64,000 nt of DNA, taken from Heterostelium album PN500. Taxonomy: Eukaryota > Evosea > Eumycetozoa > Acytosteliales > Acytosteliaceae. The notes beneath the pieces were generated by a model. The model saw nothing but the letters and a program-made list of their open reading frames with translations, did not search any database and was not told the origin of the DNA. Location: positions 246,238 to 310,237 of the forward strand of contig NW_008805100.1 in assembly GCF_000004825.1 (NCBI RefSeq), given 5' to 3'. Below, one piece after another: positions 47,901-58,083 of the stretch (the stretch's first letter is position 1; each line of letters starts with the position of its first letter). The translations under genes were made by a program, and so were the position numbers.

Positions 47901-48387
47901 CGTTCATCTATGATAAAAATTAGTAAACAAAAATCAAAGCTCTGCTGTTTTAAATTTCTATATAGTAGCTATAACATACAAGTTGGTACGGAACTACACG
48001 AATAAACTTCTTTGAACCCGCTAGTGGTTAAAAGGTCTTTTAAAAGAATAAATTGTTTACATCTCAAACCTGTTAACATTTGTCTATTTGCCTATAGTTG
48101 CGGCTTGTTATCTGTTTGGTAATAAATAATATCACCTAATTGACCTAATTCTATTTTCTTTGATTCCATTTATAATGATTAATTAAAAAAAAAAATGTAA
48201 GATAAATGATTAATTATTAAAAATAAAATAAAAAAATGTTTAAAAAAAAGGATTTTTTGGATTCATTTAAATTTTTGAGTTAGTTATTAGTTTATTTTAT
48301 ATTCTAATATCTCTTTACTCATTAAGAGGCTAATATAGAAAAATGGAAGTTCTTTTAAAAAATAAGTAAACATCTTGAAATTTATTT
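47901..48387. other. AT-rich spacer
   Basis: No coding signal. It forms the 3' flank of the FG-GAP gene. Confidence 0.4.
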
Positions 48388-50594
48388 TTAAAATTTATCA
48401 ATCTCTTGAACTTGACCACCAGAATAGATCTTGACCATCGATAAATCATGTTGTGATTGTTGTGAAACCACTTTCTTTGGTTGACTCTTCCTCTTGTATA
48501 AAACAACGAATATAATGATCGATATCAACACAACACCACCAATGATTGGTCCAATGATGACACCAACATTTCTCTTTGAATCTTTATCATCTTTATCTGA
48601 TGAATTGTTCGATATTCCTGTTGTTGTCATTGTAATACCTGTTGTTGAGCCAACTGTTGTAGATCCACCGTTTGTTGTTGTTGTTGTTGTTGTTGAACCA
48701 CCATCAGTCGTAGGAGTACCACCTGTTGTTGATGTTGTTGTTGTCGAAGTAGATGTTGTTGAAATGTCTGTTGTTGTTGTTGTGGTTGTTGTTGACGAAG
48801 CTTCATCTTTGATATTGATATAAAATGGTTGTTGTGATCCAAGTGCTTCTCCAATGATAGTGATTGATGTGTTGGTTGTACTGTTCAATGAAACGAATGG
48901 TAATAGATCTCCAATTGGTGCTGAAATGGAGTCATTCGAATATACAATGATTTCACTTGATGATAATCTTACATAATTATAATGATTGTTGTTTGGTTCA
49001 TTCAAATATAGAATATCATTGATTGATGCTTCTGAAACTTTCAATTTGATTCTTAAAATTGGACATGGTCCAACATCTTGAAATGTAAAGTTGTTGAAAA
49101 CTTTATAATTGTGTTCTGGTGAATAGTTGAGTGTTGTATTTTGATTGTCGATTGAAATTGAATAATATTTAGATCCATACATTCCATACATATTTGGGAG
49201 ATAGTAAGACAATATATCTAGAATTCCATCATTGTTAAAATCACCATAGGTGAAATGACTAAATGTATTTAATATAAATCCATTACATTGATTAATTGTG
49301 CTTGGAGTTACACTCATAGTGAGTGGTAATGAATAGGCTCCAAATACCGACCAAACATTATTACCAGCACATGTTAGATCATCTAAACCATCTCCATTGA
49401 TATCTTTGAGAATTGCATTTAAACAAAGGTTATAAGAACTACCCATGGAGAGAATGGAACCTTTTGAACTTTCATTCAAATAACTTATTGCATTAAACTG
49501 AGCGGGGAAACTATCGACTCCATATATCAAGTAAACATAATTAATTGAACCTCCTTTAAAAGATAATGAAATATCATTTTTTCCATCACCATTGAAATCA
49601 CCAACACTATTTGCTGCATTTCCTGAAGTGAGTATAGAATATCCAGGAAAGGTTATTTTAAAACCATCTTGACCGTCGAAAGAAGGTGTATATACAGATC
49701 CCGAAACCGAAAAACTCTTTGATCCATACACTATTTGAAGATATGTATGACCAATATCACCCATCATATCTAATATTCCATCGTTGTTAATATCACCCAA
49801 GATTAAGCTCCATTGATTAGAACTAATACTGAATCCATTTACTCCATTGACATATGATGCTAAATCAAGTATTCCGTTTGTGGATGAATATTTTCCACTT
49901 TGGAGACCATAGATCACATAAGTAACTCCAGTTCCTGTAGAACCTGTGGCACCTAAAAATAAAACAAAAAAAACAAAAAATTAATATGAAATTTTTCATT
50001 ATTTTAATATTTTATATCGTTTTGAAACATACCAATAGATGATCCAAAAATCAAATCAGATATACCATCTCCATTGATATCACCAATTTGTCTGATGTAT
50101 CCAAGTGCTTGAGTAGTACCAGCTTCACCCTTATAATAGAATCCTCTGACTCCATCAAAGTATGTGTTATCAATTGTACCTGGAGATAGATTCTTGTCAC
50201 CATAAATGACATACAAAGTACCAGATGAAGGATTCATTGAACAGATTGCAAGATCAGGATATCCATCATTGTTTATATCTCCACAAACTGGTATCAGATT
50301 GTTGATAAGAATTGGAAGTACAATTGAATTTGTATTATTTGGTGGGGTGTTGAATTGTTTAATTGGTCCAAACATTATGTATGTTGTTCCGCTTACTTCG
50401 ATAATGACATCTATATATCCATCTCCATTCATATCACAACTAGTTGTACCAAAAAGTGTTCCTGAAGAATATATAAATCCATTGGTTTCATTTACTTGTT
50501 GATAAGTTGATGGAAAAAAAGCTAATACTCCATTCCTATTTATACACATAAAATAAATAATAATAAATTTTAAATTAAATAAATATTTATACAT
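48388..50594 (-). CDS. FG-GAP repeat single-pass membrane protein
   Basis: Two exons, 50033-50594 and 48388-49952 (GTATGT donor, TTTAG acceptor), give 708 residues. A hydrophobic N-terminus (YLFNLKFIIIYFMC) serves as signal peptide. The ectodomain has several FG-GAP/VCBS calcium-binding loops (CDMNGDGYIDVI, GDINNDGYPDLAI, GDINGDGISDLIF, GDINNDGILDMM, GDFNGDGKNDI, GDFNNDGILDIL), as in integrin alpha beta-propellers. A Thr/Ser-rich stalk, a transmembrane helix (VGVIIGPIIGGVVLISIIIF) and a roughly 35-residue basic cytoplasmic tail follow. Probably a surface adhesion or sensing receptor; no ligand can be assigned. No frameshift seen. Confidence 0.83.
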
Positions 50595-51434
50595 TATTTA
50601 TTATTATTTATTTATTTTTTCGAAAAAATTTAAAAAAAAAGAATAAAAAAAAATCAAAAACTTTTAAAAGTTATAGATAGACCATACCGTTGTCGATTAA
50701 TTAATTAATCAAAATTAAAAATAAATATTTCTATCTTTTTTTTTTTTTGGTGCAACTCAAAGAAAAATAAAAAAAAGGTTACCACCTCACTGCTTGTTAA
50801 CCTGTGAAATGACTTTTATTTTGGATCTAAAAAATAAAATAAAAAATCTGTGGGAGTGGTGTGTGAAAACTTTGACGAATTTTAACAATAATATGTCGTT
50901 TAGTGATTCCTCGCAAGAACTCAAAATTGATCTCATTATAATAAACAAAAAACAAATCTAAAAAAAAAAAAAAAAAAAAATCTGTTGCTCTTTTGGATGT
51001 TCTACAAGTAAATAATAATATTTATTCATTCATAAATCAAAATAGAATAAGATTCTTCCATTTTATTTTGTCTTTGATATTGCTGTGTACCGAGTTTCTT
51101 GTCCTAAACTCAATGAACTCAAATACTTTTAAGCTTCAAAAATCAGCTATATTTAAAACAGATTTTTATGTGTACACAAAAGAAATACTCCTACATTACC
51201 ATATAAATTCATAAATTAAAAATTTGCACTCAATTGTTATTTTATTCATTATTATCATCTTTATAATATTTGTACTCAAAGAAATCATCAACATTTTTGC
51301 AGTTATTATAATTATTTTTGTGATTTGTGCATATTATTTTGAAAAACGTCTTTCATTGGATGATTTTAACTTTAGTAATTCATTTTATTGTTTTTCAATC
51401 AATCATGACTGTGGTGACTTGAACTTTTAAATAA
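50595..51434. other. Spacer between FG-GAP gene and glycogen phosphorylase
   Basis: AT-rich. It contains A19-21 runs near 50960 and a small G/C patch with GGTTACC and GTTAACC at 50778-50812 that may belong to the FG-GAP promoter. Two plus-strand ORFs here are too AT-biased to be credible. Confidence 0.45.
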
Positions 51435-54400
51435 TTATTTTGATGAAGGGACATTGAATCCTTTGACAGTTTGTTTTGGTACGTTGTCTTGACCGACTCT
51501 CAATGAGGGGTGTGACGATGGGTGTGGATTTCTTGAGCCGGTTGGTGTCATCGGTGAGAGACGTTCCATTGAGATCATAGGATTGTTGAGCGAATCGAAT
51601 GGACTGCCAACCGGTGACTTTGTAATGGTTTTAATCTCTTCGGTGGAGATTGGCATTGGACCTGGTCTACGACACTGCTGGATATGCCAAATCGATTCAG
51701 CGTACTCCTTGATGGTTCGGTCCGAGCTGAACATACCGCAGCCAGCACTGGCCAGAATTGACATCTTGGCCCATTTCGATCGGTTCTGATAGGCGAGATC
51801 GATCTGCTGTTGCGCCTCCAGGTACGAAGGGAAGTCGTAGCTGAGAATGTAGTGATCGTTGCCACCGGTTATCGAATCGATGATTGGCTGGAAGTCTTGG
51901 AGTGGACCAAACATACCTTCCTTGATGGCGGTAATCACTTGAATCCAACGACGATCGGGAACGAACGTTCCTTGGTGAATCTCCTTCTTGATTCTCTCGA
52001 CGTCCGGTGTCAGTGCACCAAAGATAAACATATTCTCATGACCGATTGCATCACGAATCTCAATGTTGGCACCGTCCAACGTACCGATGATGAGTCCACC
52101 GTTCATGGCAAACTTCATGTTGCTGGTTCCCGATGCCTCTGTTCCGGCGGTCGAGATGTGCTCGGAGATATCGGAACTGGGAATGATAATCTCGGCATTC
52201 GACACACAGTAGTTGGGAATGAAAACTACCTTGAGCATGTTGCCAACGATTGGATCGTTGTTGATGACTTTGGCAACGGCGTTGATCAGCTTTATAATGA
52301 GTTTCGCCATGTAGTAACCGGGTGCTGCTTTTCCACCAAAGATGACAACCTTTGGGTATTTGACTTTGCCCGACTTTATCTCGAGATAACGGTGAATGAC
52401 ACCGAGGATATTGAGCAACTGACGTTTGTACTCGTGGAAACGCTTCACCTGGACATCAAAGATGGCGTCGACATTGACAATGTCACCGCAGACACGCTCA
52501 ATGTACTTGGCCATACGAATCTTGTTCTCACGCTTGATGTTCATCCATTGGTCTTGGAAGGTAGTGTCGTCGGCCATATCTTTAATCTTTCGGATGATAT
52601 CCAAGTTGACAATCCAACGCGAGGTGTTCAGAGTCTTGGTGAGGAATTGACTCAGGCTCGGATTACACTCGTGAATCCAACGACGTGGTGTTACACCATT
52701 AGTTTTGTTTTGGAATTTCTCTGGCCAGAGCTCGTAAAAGTGGCGGAACACTACATCTTTGATGAGATCAGAGTGCAGCGCTGCTACACCGTTGATGGTA
52801 TGCGAGCCGACAATAGCAAGGTATGCCATTCTTATGGTACGACCACCGGATTCGTCGATGATGGACAACGAACGACGACGGTCAATATCGCCAGGCCATC
52901 TCTTCTCCACCAACTGAAGGAATCGCTCGTTGATATCATAGATAATACGTATGTGTCTCGGTAGAAGACGCTCGACCATCTCAACACTCCAACGTTCCAA
53001 CGCCTCAGGAAGTACAGTGTGATTGGTATATGAGAATGTCTTGGTTGTAATATCCCATGCTCTCTCCCAAGACATATGTTCTTCGTCGAGCAAGATTCTC
53101 ATCAACTCTGGAATGCCGAGGGTTGGATGAGTATCGTTCAACTGAATGGCATGCATCTTTGGAAACTCTGAAAAGTCACGGCCTGTATCCTTGAACTGCG
53201 AGATAATATCCTGGAGTGTGGCGGAAACAAAGAAATACTGTTGTTTCAATCTCAGTTCTTTTCCTTGAGTGGTATTGTCATTTGGGTAGAGAACATTTGT
53301 GATATTCTCACAACGCTGTTTCTCCTCGATCGAGCCGAGATAGTCACCTTTGTTGAAGGAAGTCAAGTCAAACTCGTCGGACGGTTTCGAACTCCACAAC
53401 CGGATATTGATGGTGTTGAATGTGCTGAATCCAGGGATTGGATAGTCGTATGCGATTCCCACGATCTTCTCAGCTGGATGCCAAACGAGATGCTTCTCGC
53501 CGTTCACTATCTCCTCCTCGACGACACCGCCAAACCCTACGGAATGCGAGATATCGAGACGCTCGATCTCCCAGGGCGATCCGTAGTTGAGCCAGTAGTC
53601 TGGCAGCTCCACTTGCTCGCCGTCCTGCAAGTCCTGGTAGAACATACCGTAGGTGTAACGCAGACCGTATCCACAGGCCGGATAGTCCATCGTTGCCAGC
53701 GAATCCATAAAACAAGCTGCCAAACGTCCTAGACCACCATTTCCAAGACCGGCATCATGCTCCTCATCGTAGAGATCCTCCAAGTAGAATCCCAACTCCT
53801 TCAGCGCATCTGCATACTTTCCAGTCAAACCGAGAGCAACCAGTGAATTCTGAAGTGATCTACCCAACAGGAACTCCAACGATAAGTAATTCACTTGTTT
53901 AACACCGTTCTGTTTGAAATATAACATTGTATCTTTCCATCTTTCAATTAATCTATCTTTTGTACTATGATAGTTGTTGTTAGTTATAATTTATATAATT
54001 AGTGCAATGTAATGTTTAAACATACCAAAGTGCTAATGCTTCGAATCCAGAAAAGTTGTTTGCTTCTGTTCTTGTTTGAGCAAGATTGTATTCTACATGT
54101 CTGACGAATTCACGTTGCAAAGTGAATTTATCCTCTGGCAGATAGGATGCAAGCAATGCCCATAACATAGCCAAGTTCTTCTCATCAACATCTTCATTTT
54201 CATTTACATCCTCTATTACTTTGAATGTTGGTTTCTGTGTTTTTGGTGAAGCAACAGATATCCTATTATTATGTTTATTAAATAATAAATAATGTTAAAT
54301 AAATAATAATGATACACTTAAGTGTTTGATCAAATAGATTGTAATTAATGATCACTTACTTTGGAATTGAACCATCTCTTGATGACTTTAACTTTGAATT

Positions 54401-54499
54401 TGGTAATGCAGTAGCACTGGTCGATTTACGAAGCACATGTCGCTCCAAATCAACATTTTCTTTTGCATTTTGCTCTGATTTGGGTTGTTTTTCCATCAT
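51435..54499 (-). CDS. Glycogen phosphorylase (glpD type)
   Basis: Three exons, 54360-54499, 54026-54262 and 51435-53964, give 968 residues. It cleaves alpha-1,4 glucosyl units of glycogen by phosphate to glucose-1-phosphate in the cytosol. The GT35 core is complete: YLSLEFLLGRSLQN, DAGLGNGGLGRLAACFMDSL, QLNDTHPTLGIPELMR, KTNGVTPRRWI, VKRFHEYKRQLLN, and the pyridoxal-phosphate lysine in EASGTSNMKFAMNGG. An N-terminal extension (MMEKQPKSEQNA...) and a Ser/Pro C-terminal tail (SPVGSPFDSL, SPMTPTGS) make it longer than glpV-type enzymes. This resembles the developmentally regulated phosphorylase-2 of Dictyostelium, which supplies glucose for cellulose and trehalose during fruiting; glpD is my inference. 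Codons are GC-rich, fitting high expression. Confidence 0.93.
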
Positions 54500-55156
54500 T
54501 TTTTTTTTGAATTTTGAACTTCAAACCACAAATATCTTTTTTTTTTTTAAATTAAATATTTAATTTATCTTTATTTTTTAATTAAATTATTTTCTAATAT
54601 TTATTTATAATCTTTTTAGGTGATAATTCTATTCTATTATATATTTTTATGATTGTATCTTGTTATATATTATTTTTTTGAAATGAAATAAATGAGTGAA
54701 TTGTTAAAGATTAAATATGAGAGTAAATGGTTGAAAAAAAAATGTGTTAAATTTATCTTTTATATTTATATTTTTTTGTTTAATTTGATTGTTTATTTTA
54801 CTTTTGTTCAATGATGTTAACAGTTCTCACAGTGAAATGAAAAAATGATTGGGCAGTGTGTGTGAGAGTTCCCCCTACCCTCCCACTACCTAAATAAGCT
54901 TTCAAATTAAACAAACCCTTTTAAAATCCCCCGTATTTAATTGAAAAAAAAATAAAAAAAAGAAAAGAAAACAAATTAATTAAAGTTAAAATTATCTTTA
55001 AAAGAAAAAAATATATTAAATTACAATAATGAATCTTTTTTTTTTTATGCAAAGATCTTTTTAAAGTTTTTTATTAATTTATCTTTCAGATTGAAGATAA
55101 AGATGATGACGATAATAATTCTTTTTATTTTTATTTTTAAAACTGCTATTTTATTG
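54500..55156. other. Spacer with glpD upstream region
   Basis: The stretch is AT-rich but carries a short C-rich patch (CCCCCTACCCTCCCACTACC, 54871-54890) about 370 bp upstream of the glpD start. That could be a dictyostelid promoter element. No gene is seen. Confidence 0.4.
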
Positions 55157-56041
55157 TTATTTATTATTATTCATTATTTTAATATTGAATTGGTTAAGAA
55201 CTTCAAAGACTTGTTCTTTATTGGTTTCATGAAAAAGATCGTGACTAACTCCATTGAAGAGGTGTGATTCATATTGATTGGTCTTAATTTGATCTAAACC
55301 TTTTCTTACGAGGTCATGTGAGAGCAGGTCAATCTCACCGTGTAACCAGAGTACTTCAACATTGTCGAGATTGACTTGATCTTTAATGTCACGCAGTTTG
55401 TCAATGACATTCAAGAGTGTTTCTCTCTTGAACGGAGCGAGATGATAGAGTGGATCGTCATACATTTCCAGCTGAGCTTGCTTATCCGTAGTATAGACTT
55501 CTGCTCTTATAACCATTGGTGGAGCATCGATATCCTGCAGCTTAATAACAGCGTGTTCAGTACCAATCAACGGTCCAACTAGAACCAATCCTTCGATCTT
55601 ATTATTATCAATATTTATTGAACCATATTTATGATAATACATCACTGTTAACATTCCACCAACTGAATAACCAATGATTATAAATTTCAATGGAGTGTTG
55701 TTTTTGTTGTTGTTGTTATTTAGTTTATGATTCTCTCTTACTAGTTGAACAGCTGTATATAAATCATCTACAACACTATCGTAGTCTTTTACTAGAGTTG
55801 CTTCACCACCTGATAATCCATGTCCTGGATGATCGATTCCAAAAACAATAGCACCCCTATTGTTTTTTATAATGTTTTTTGCCAGTTCTTCATATCTTTT
55901 CATATGATCACCATAACCATGATTCATCATAACCAAACAATTACATCCACCAATTTTAATTGCTTGTTCATCATACCATTCATGATAAGCAATTAACTCA
56001 CCATCTTTACTACTCTTTATAAATTGTTGTTCATAAATCAT
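55157..56041 (-). CDS. Alpha/beta hydrolase, monoglyceride-lipase-like, copy 1
   Basis: Single exon, 294 residues, no signal peptide. The serine-hydrolase fold is clear: oxyanion segment MMNHGYGDHMKRYEELA, FGIDHPGHGLSGG, nucleophile elbow GYSVGG (GxSxG), the acid in LWLHGEIDLLS and the catalytic His in GVSHDLFHE. This is the Hydrolase_4 (serine aminopeptidase S33/monoacylglycerol lipase) arrangement, so it probably cleaves lipid esters in the cytosol; the substrate is not known. A poly-Asn insertion (about 110-117) sits in a loop before the nucleophile strand. A more GC-rich paralogue lies at 62166-63008 on the same strand. Confidence 0.86.
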   Translation of the reverse strand: MIYEQQFIKSSKDGELIAYHEWYDEQAIKIGGCNCLVMMNHGYGDHMKRYEELAKNIIKNNRGAIVFGIDHPGHGLSGGEATLVKDYDSVVDDLYTAVQLVRENHKLNNNNNKNNTPLKFIIIGYSVGGMLTVMYYHKYGSINIDNNKIEGLVLVGPLIGTEHAVIKLQDIDAPPMVIRAEVYTTDKQAQLEMYDDPLYHLAPFKRETLLNVIDKLRDIKDQVNLDNVEVLWLHGEIDLLSHDLVRKGLDQIKTNQYESHLFNGVSHDLFHETNKEQVFEVLNQFNIKIMNNNK

Positions 56042-56489
56042 TTTCTAACAACGAAGAATTAAAAAAAAACTATAAATATATATAGATAATAAATATATTT
56101 ATAAGATTTATAAGTTTTTTGTATAGTTATACTTAATATATAATAATATAATATAATATTACAACATAATAATATTATTACAAATTTATATTTAGCAGCA
56201 CTTTTTGACCTTTCAAATTTTAACAAGTAATTATCACCCACTTCATTATTACTACTATATAGTATTTTATTTTTGTTACTATATTAATTTCATTATTCAT
56301 TATTTAGTTATCTGTTTAATAGATAATTTATATTTGATATTTTAACAGTATTTCTGATTGTTTTCTTTGATTTCATTATTTAATATATATAAAAATACAA
56401 AACAAATCAAAATATATAATAGCTGGTAAAACCATTAGAGATTTCTTTGGTAGTGATAACTTGTTTTTTGGTGATCTTGATTCCAAAAA
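56042..56489. other. AT-rich spacer
   Basis: Promoter side of the hydrolase; mostly TA repeats and A/T runs. No coding signal. Confidence 0.4.
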
Positions 56490-56960
56490 AAAACAATAGG
56501 TAACGATGTTACTTTTGCAACAAATGAATAAAAAAGTAATTAAAAATAAAACTAATTAGTTTTTGCGTTGCTTTACTTTATTATTATAATAATTTATTCT
56601 ATCAGTGGTTCAGACTTTACAGATGAAAATAAGATAAATTAGAAGAGAGTGATCATCGTGTTGTTGGAGATCACAGTCAGCGTTACAGAGAACCTTGTGC
56701 TTAGAGGTATTCTTGAGATTGATTCTATTTTTCAAATACTGGTGTCGTAATTTATAAAGATGTAGATTCAGAGTTTACCAACCACTTGGAGAGTTGTAAA
56801 TAATGTGTATGTATTATTGGTGTGTATAGTGTCAGTGGTGTTGTTTTTATCAGCAAACATAGATATCAACTGTAAACTGACAGACAACTGTATACCAGAT
56901 AACTGAACAATTAAGAAATGATAGTGTTGCTTTAGACTTTAGAGATGAAAATAAGATAAA
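56490..56960. repeat. R2 distal-end copy 5
   Basis: It contains the AGGTAACG motif, the AGATGAAAATAAGATAAA stretch (twice, about 56620 and 56943) and a block matching 43425-43600 with insertions and deletions. It ends just before the Ku80 pseudogene fragment. Confidence 0.5.
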
Positions 56961-57013
56961 ATATAAATCATCTTTTATTTGACTTTTGTCATAATAAAGG
57001 ATCGACAGAGATC

Positions 57014-57812
57014 ATGGTTTCACCACCTGGTGATAAAGTTGCACGTTCAGCACTGTCGTCACTGATCCACGGAATGGCTGAAACCAAACAAGCATTACTG
57101 TCGCGTTATGTCAAGAGAAACGGAAGTTCAGCATCGATTGCATTGCTATATCCACATATCAAAGCCAACTATGAATGTCTCTATGTTTGTCAACTTCCAT
57201 TCCTTGACGATTTGAAACAATATCAATTCCCACCGATCGCACCCACCAACCCGGCAACAAGAAAACCATTCATTCCGACAGCGGAACAAGTCGATGCTAC
57301 ACGAGCACGATCGAGCACTTCATCCGGAATCACAACTTCCAAAACTCGATCCGATCATCTCGAAATATATCTCCCGATGAAGCGATTATGGAGAATGCAC
57401 AAGATGCAATAAAGAACTTCCAAACACTGTTTCCACTCACGAAAACCACCAACTTTAAATCGGAACCGAAATATCGATGGCAAGATGGAATGTTGGTCAA
57501 ACAACAACAAGAGATTCGTTTGGATTCCTATGTTACAGACGATGCCAACACATCGAAGAAGAGAAAGGCAGATGATCTTGCAGATTACTCGCTCGACAAG
57601 CTGGTTTCTGGTTACGTCAATGAAGTCGGTTCGATCAATCCAGTGCAGAACTTCAAAGATATGTTGGCAAGACGTGATATCGATCTGGTAGACAAAGCGA
57701 TATCATTAATGAAACAACGTATTGTCCACTGGTAAACGATTCACTCAAAGATCAATTCTATGGAGTGTGTTGCACTTTGTCGTGGATCTATCAAAGAATC
57801 AGAATCATTGGT
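57014..57812 (+). pseudogene. Ku80 (XRCC5) pseudogene fragment
   Basis: The DNA encodes the central-to-C-terminal part of the Ku80 subunit of the DNA-end-binding Ku heterodimer. Landmarks in order: ALSSLIHGMAETK, PHIKANYECLYVCQLPF, DDLKQYQFP, PTAEQVDA, ALHPESQLPKLDPIISKYI, PDEAIMENAQDAIKNFQTLF, then VGSINPVQNFKDML and KINSMECVALCRGSIKES. Each matches the corresponding Ku80 segment, but the frame shifts near 57300 and near 57375, and a TAA at 57733-57735 interrupts before the homology ends near 57812. The N-terminal von Willebrand-like half is absent. A functional Ku80 must lie elsewhere; this is a truncated, decayed copy. Confidence 0.85.
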
Positions 57813-58083
57813 ATTAATAATAATTTGTATTTAATATTAAAATTACTAAAAACCGTATACATTACAAGTTATTGTTAAAAAATTACATTTTAAAACTTAA
57901 ACAACCTTTTTATTTCATTTTGGGTGTGAGTAACGTTTTTTGCAAAGATAATACGATCAAATTCCGGAAAATGAAAAAAAAAAAGAGTGCTGTTTAATTT
58001 TAATAATTTCTCCAATAAAATCAAAGTTTTAGTTTAACTTGATTTTTATTTTTGAAATTAATGAATTTTAAAAATACTTCAAA

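Noticed and set aside
48494-48854. Val-rich plus ORF and Gln-rich minus ORF
   Set aside because: Frame shadows of the Thr-rich stalk of the FG-GAP protein.
51810-52964. 384-codon plus-strand ORF
   Set aside because: It lies wholly antisense to the conserved glycogen phosphorylase core, has no domain, and is open because of the GC-rich codon use.
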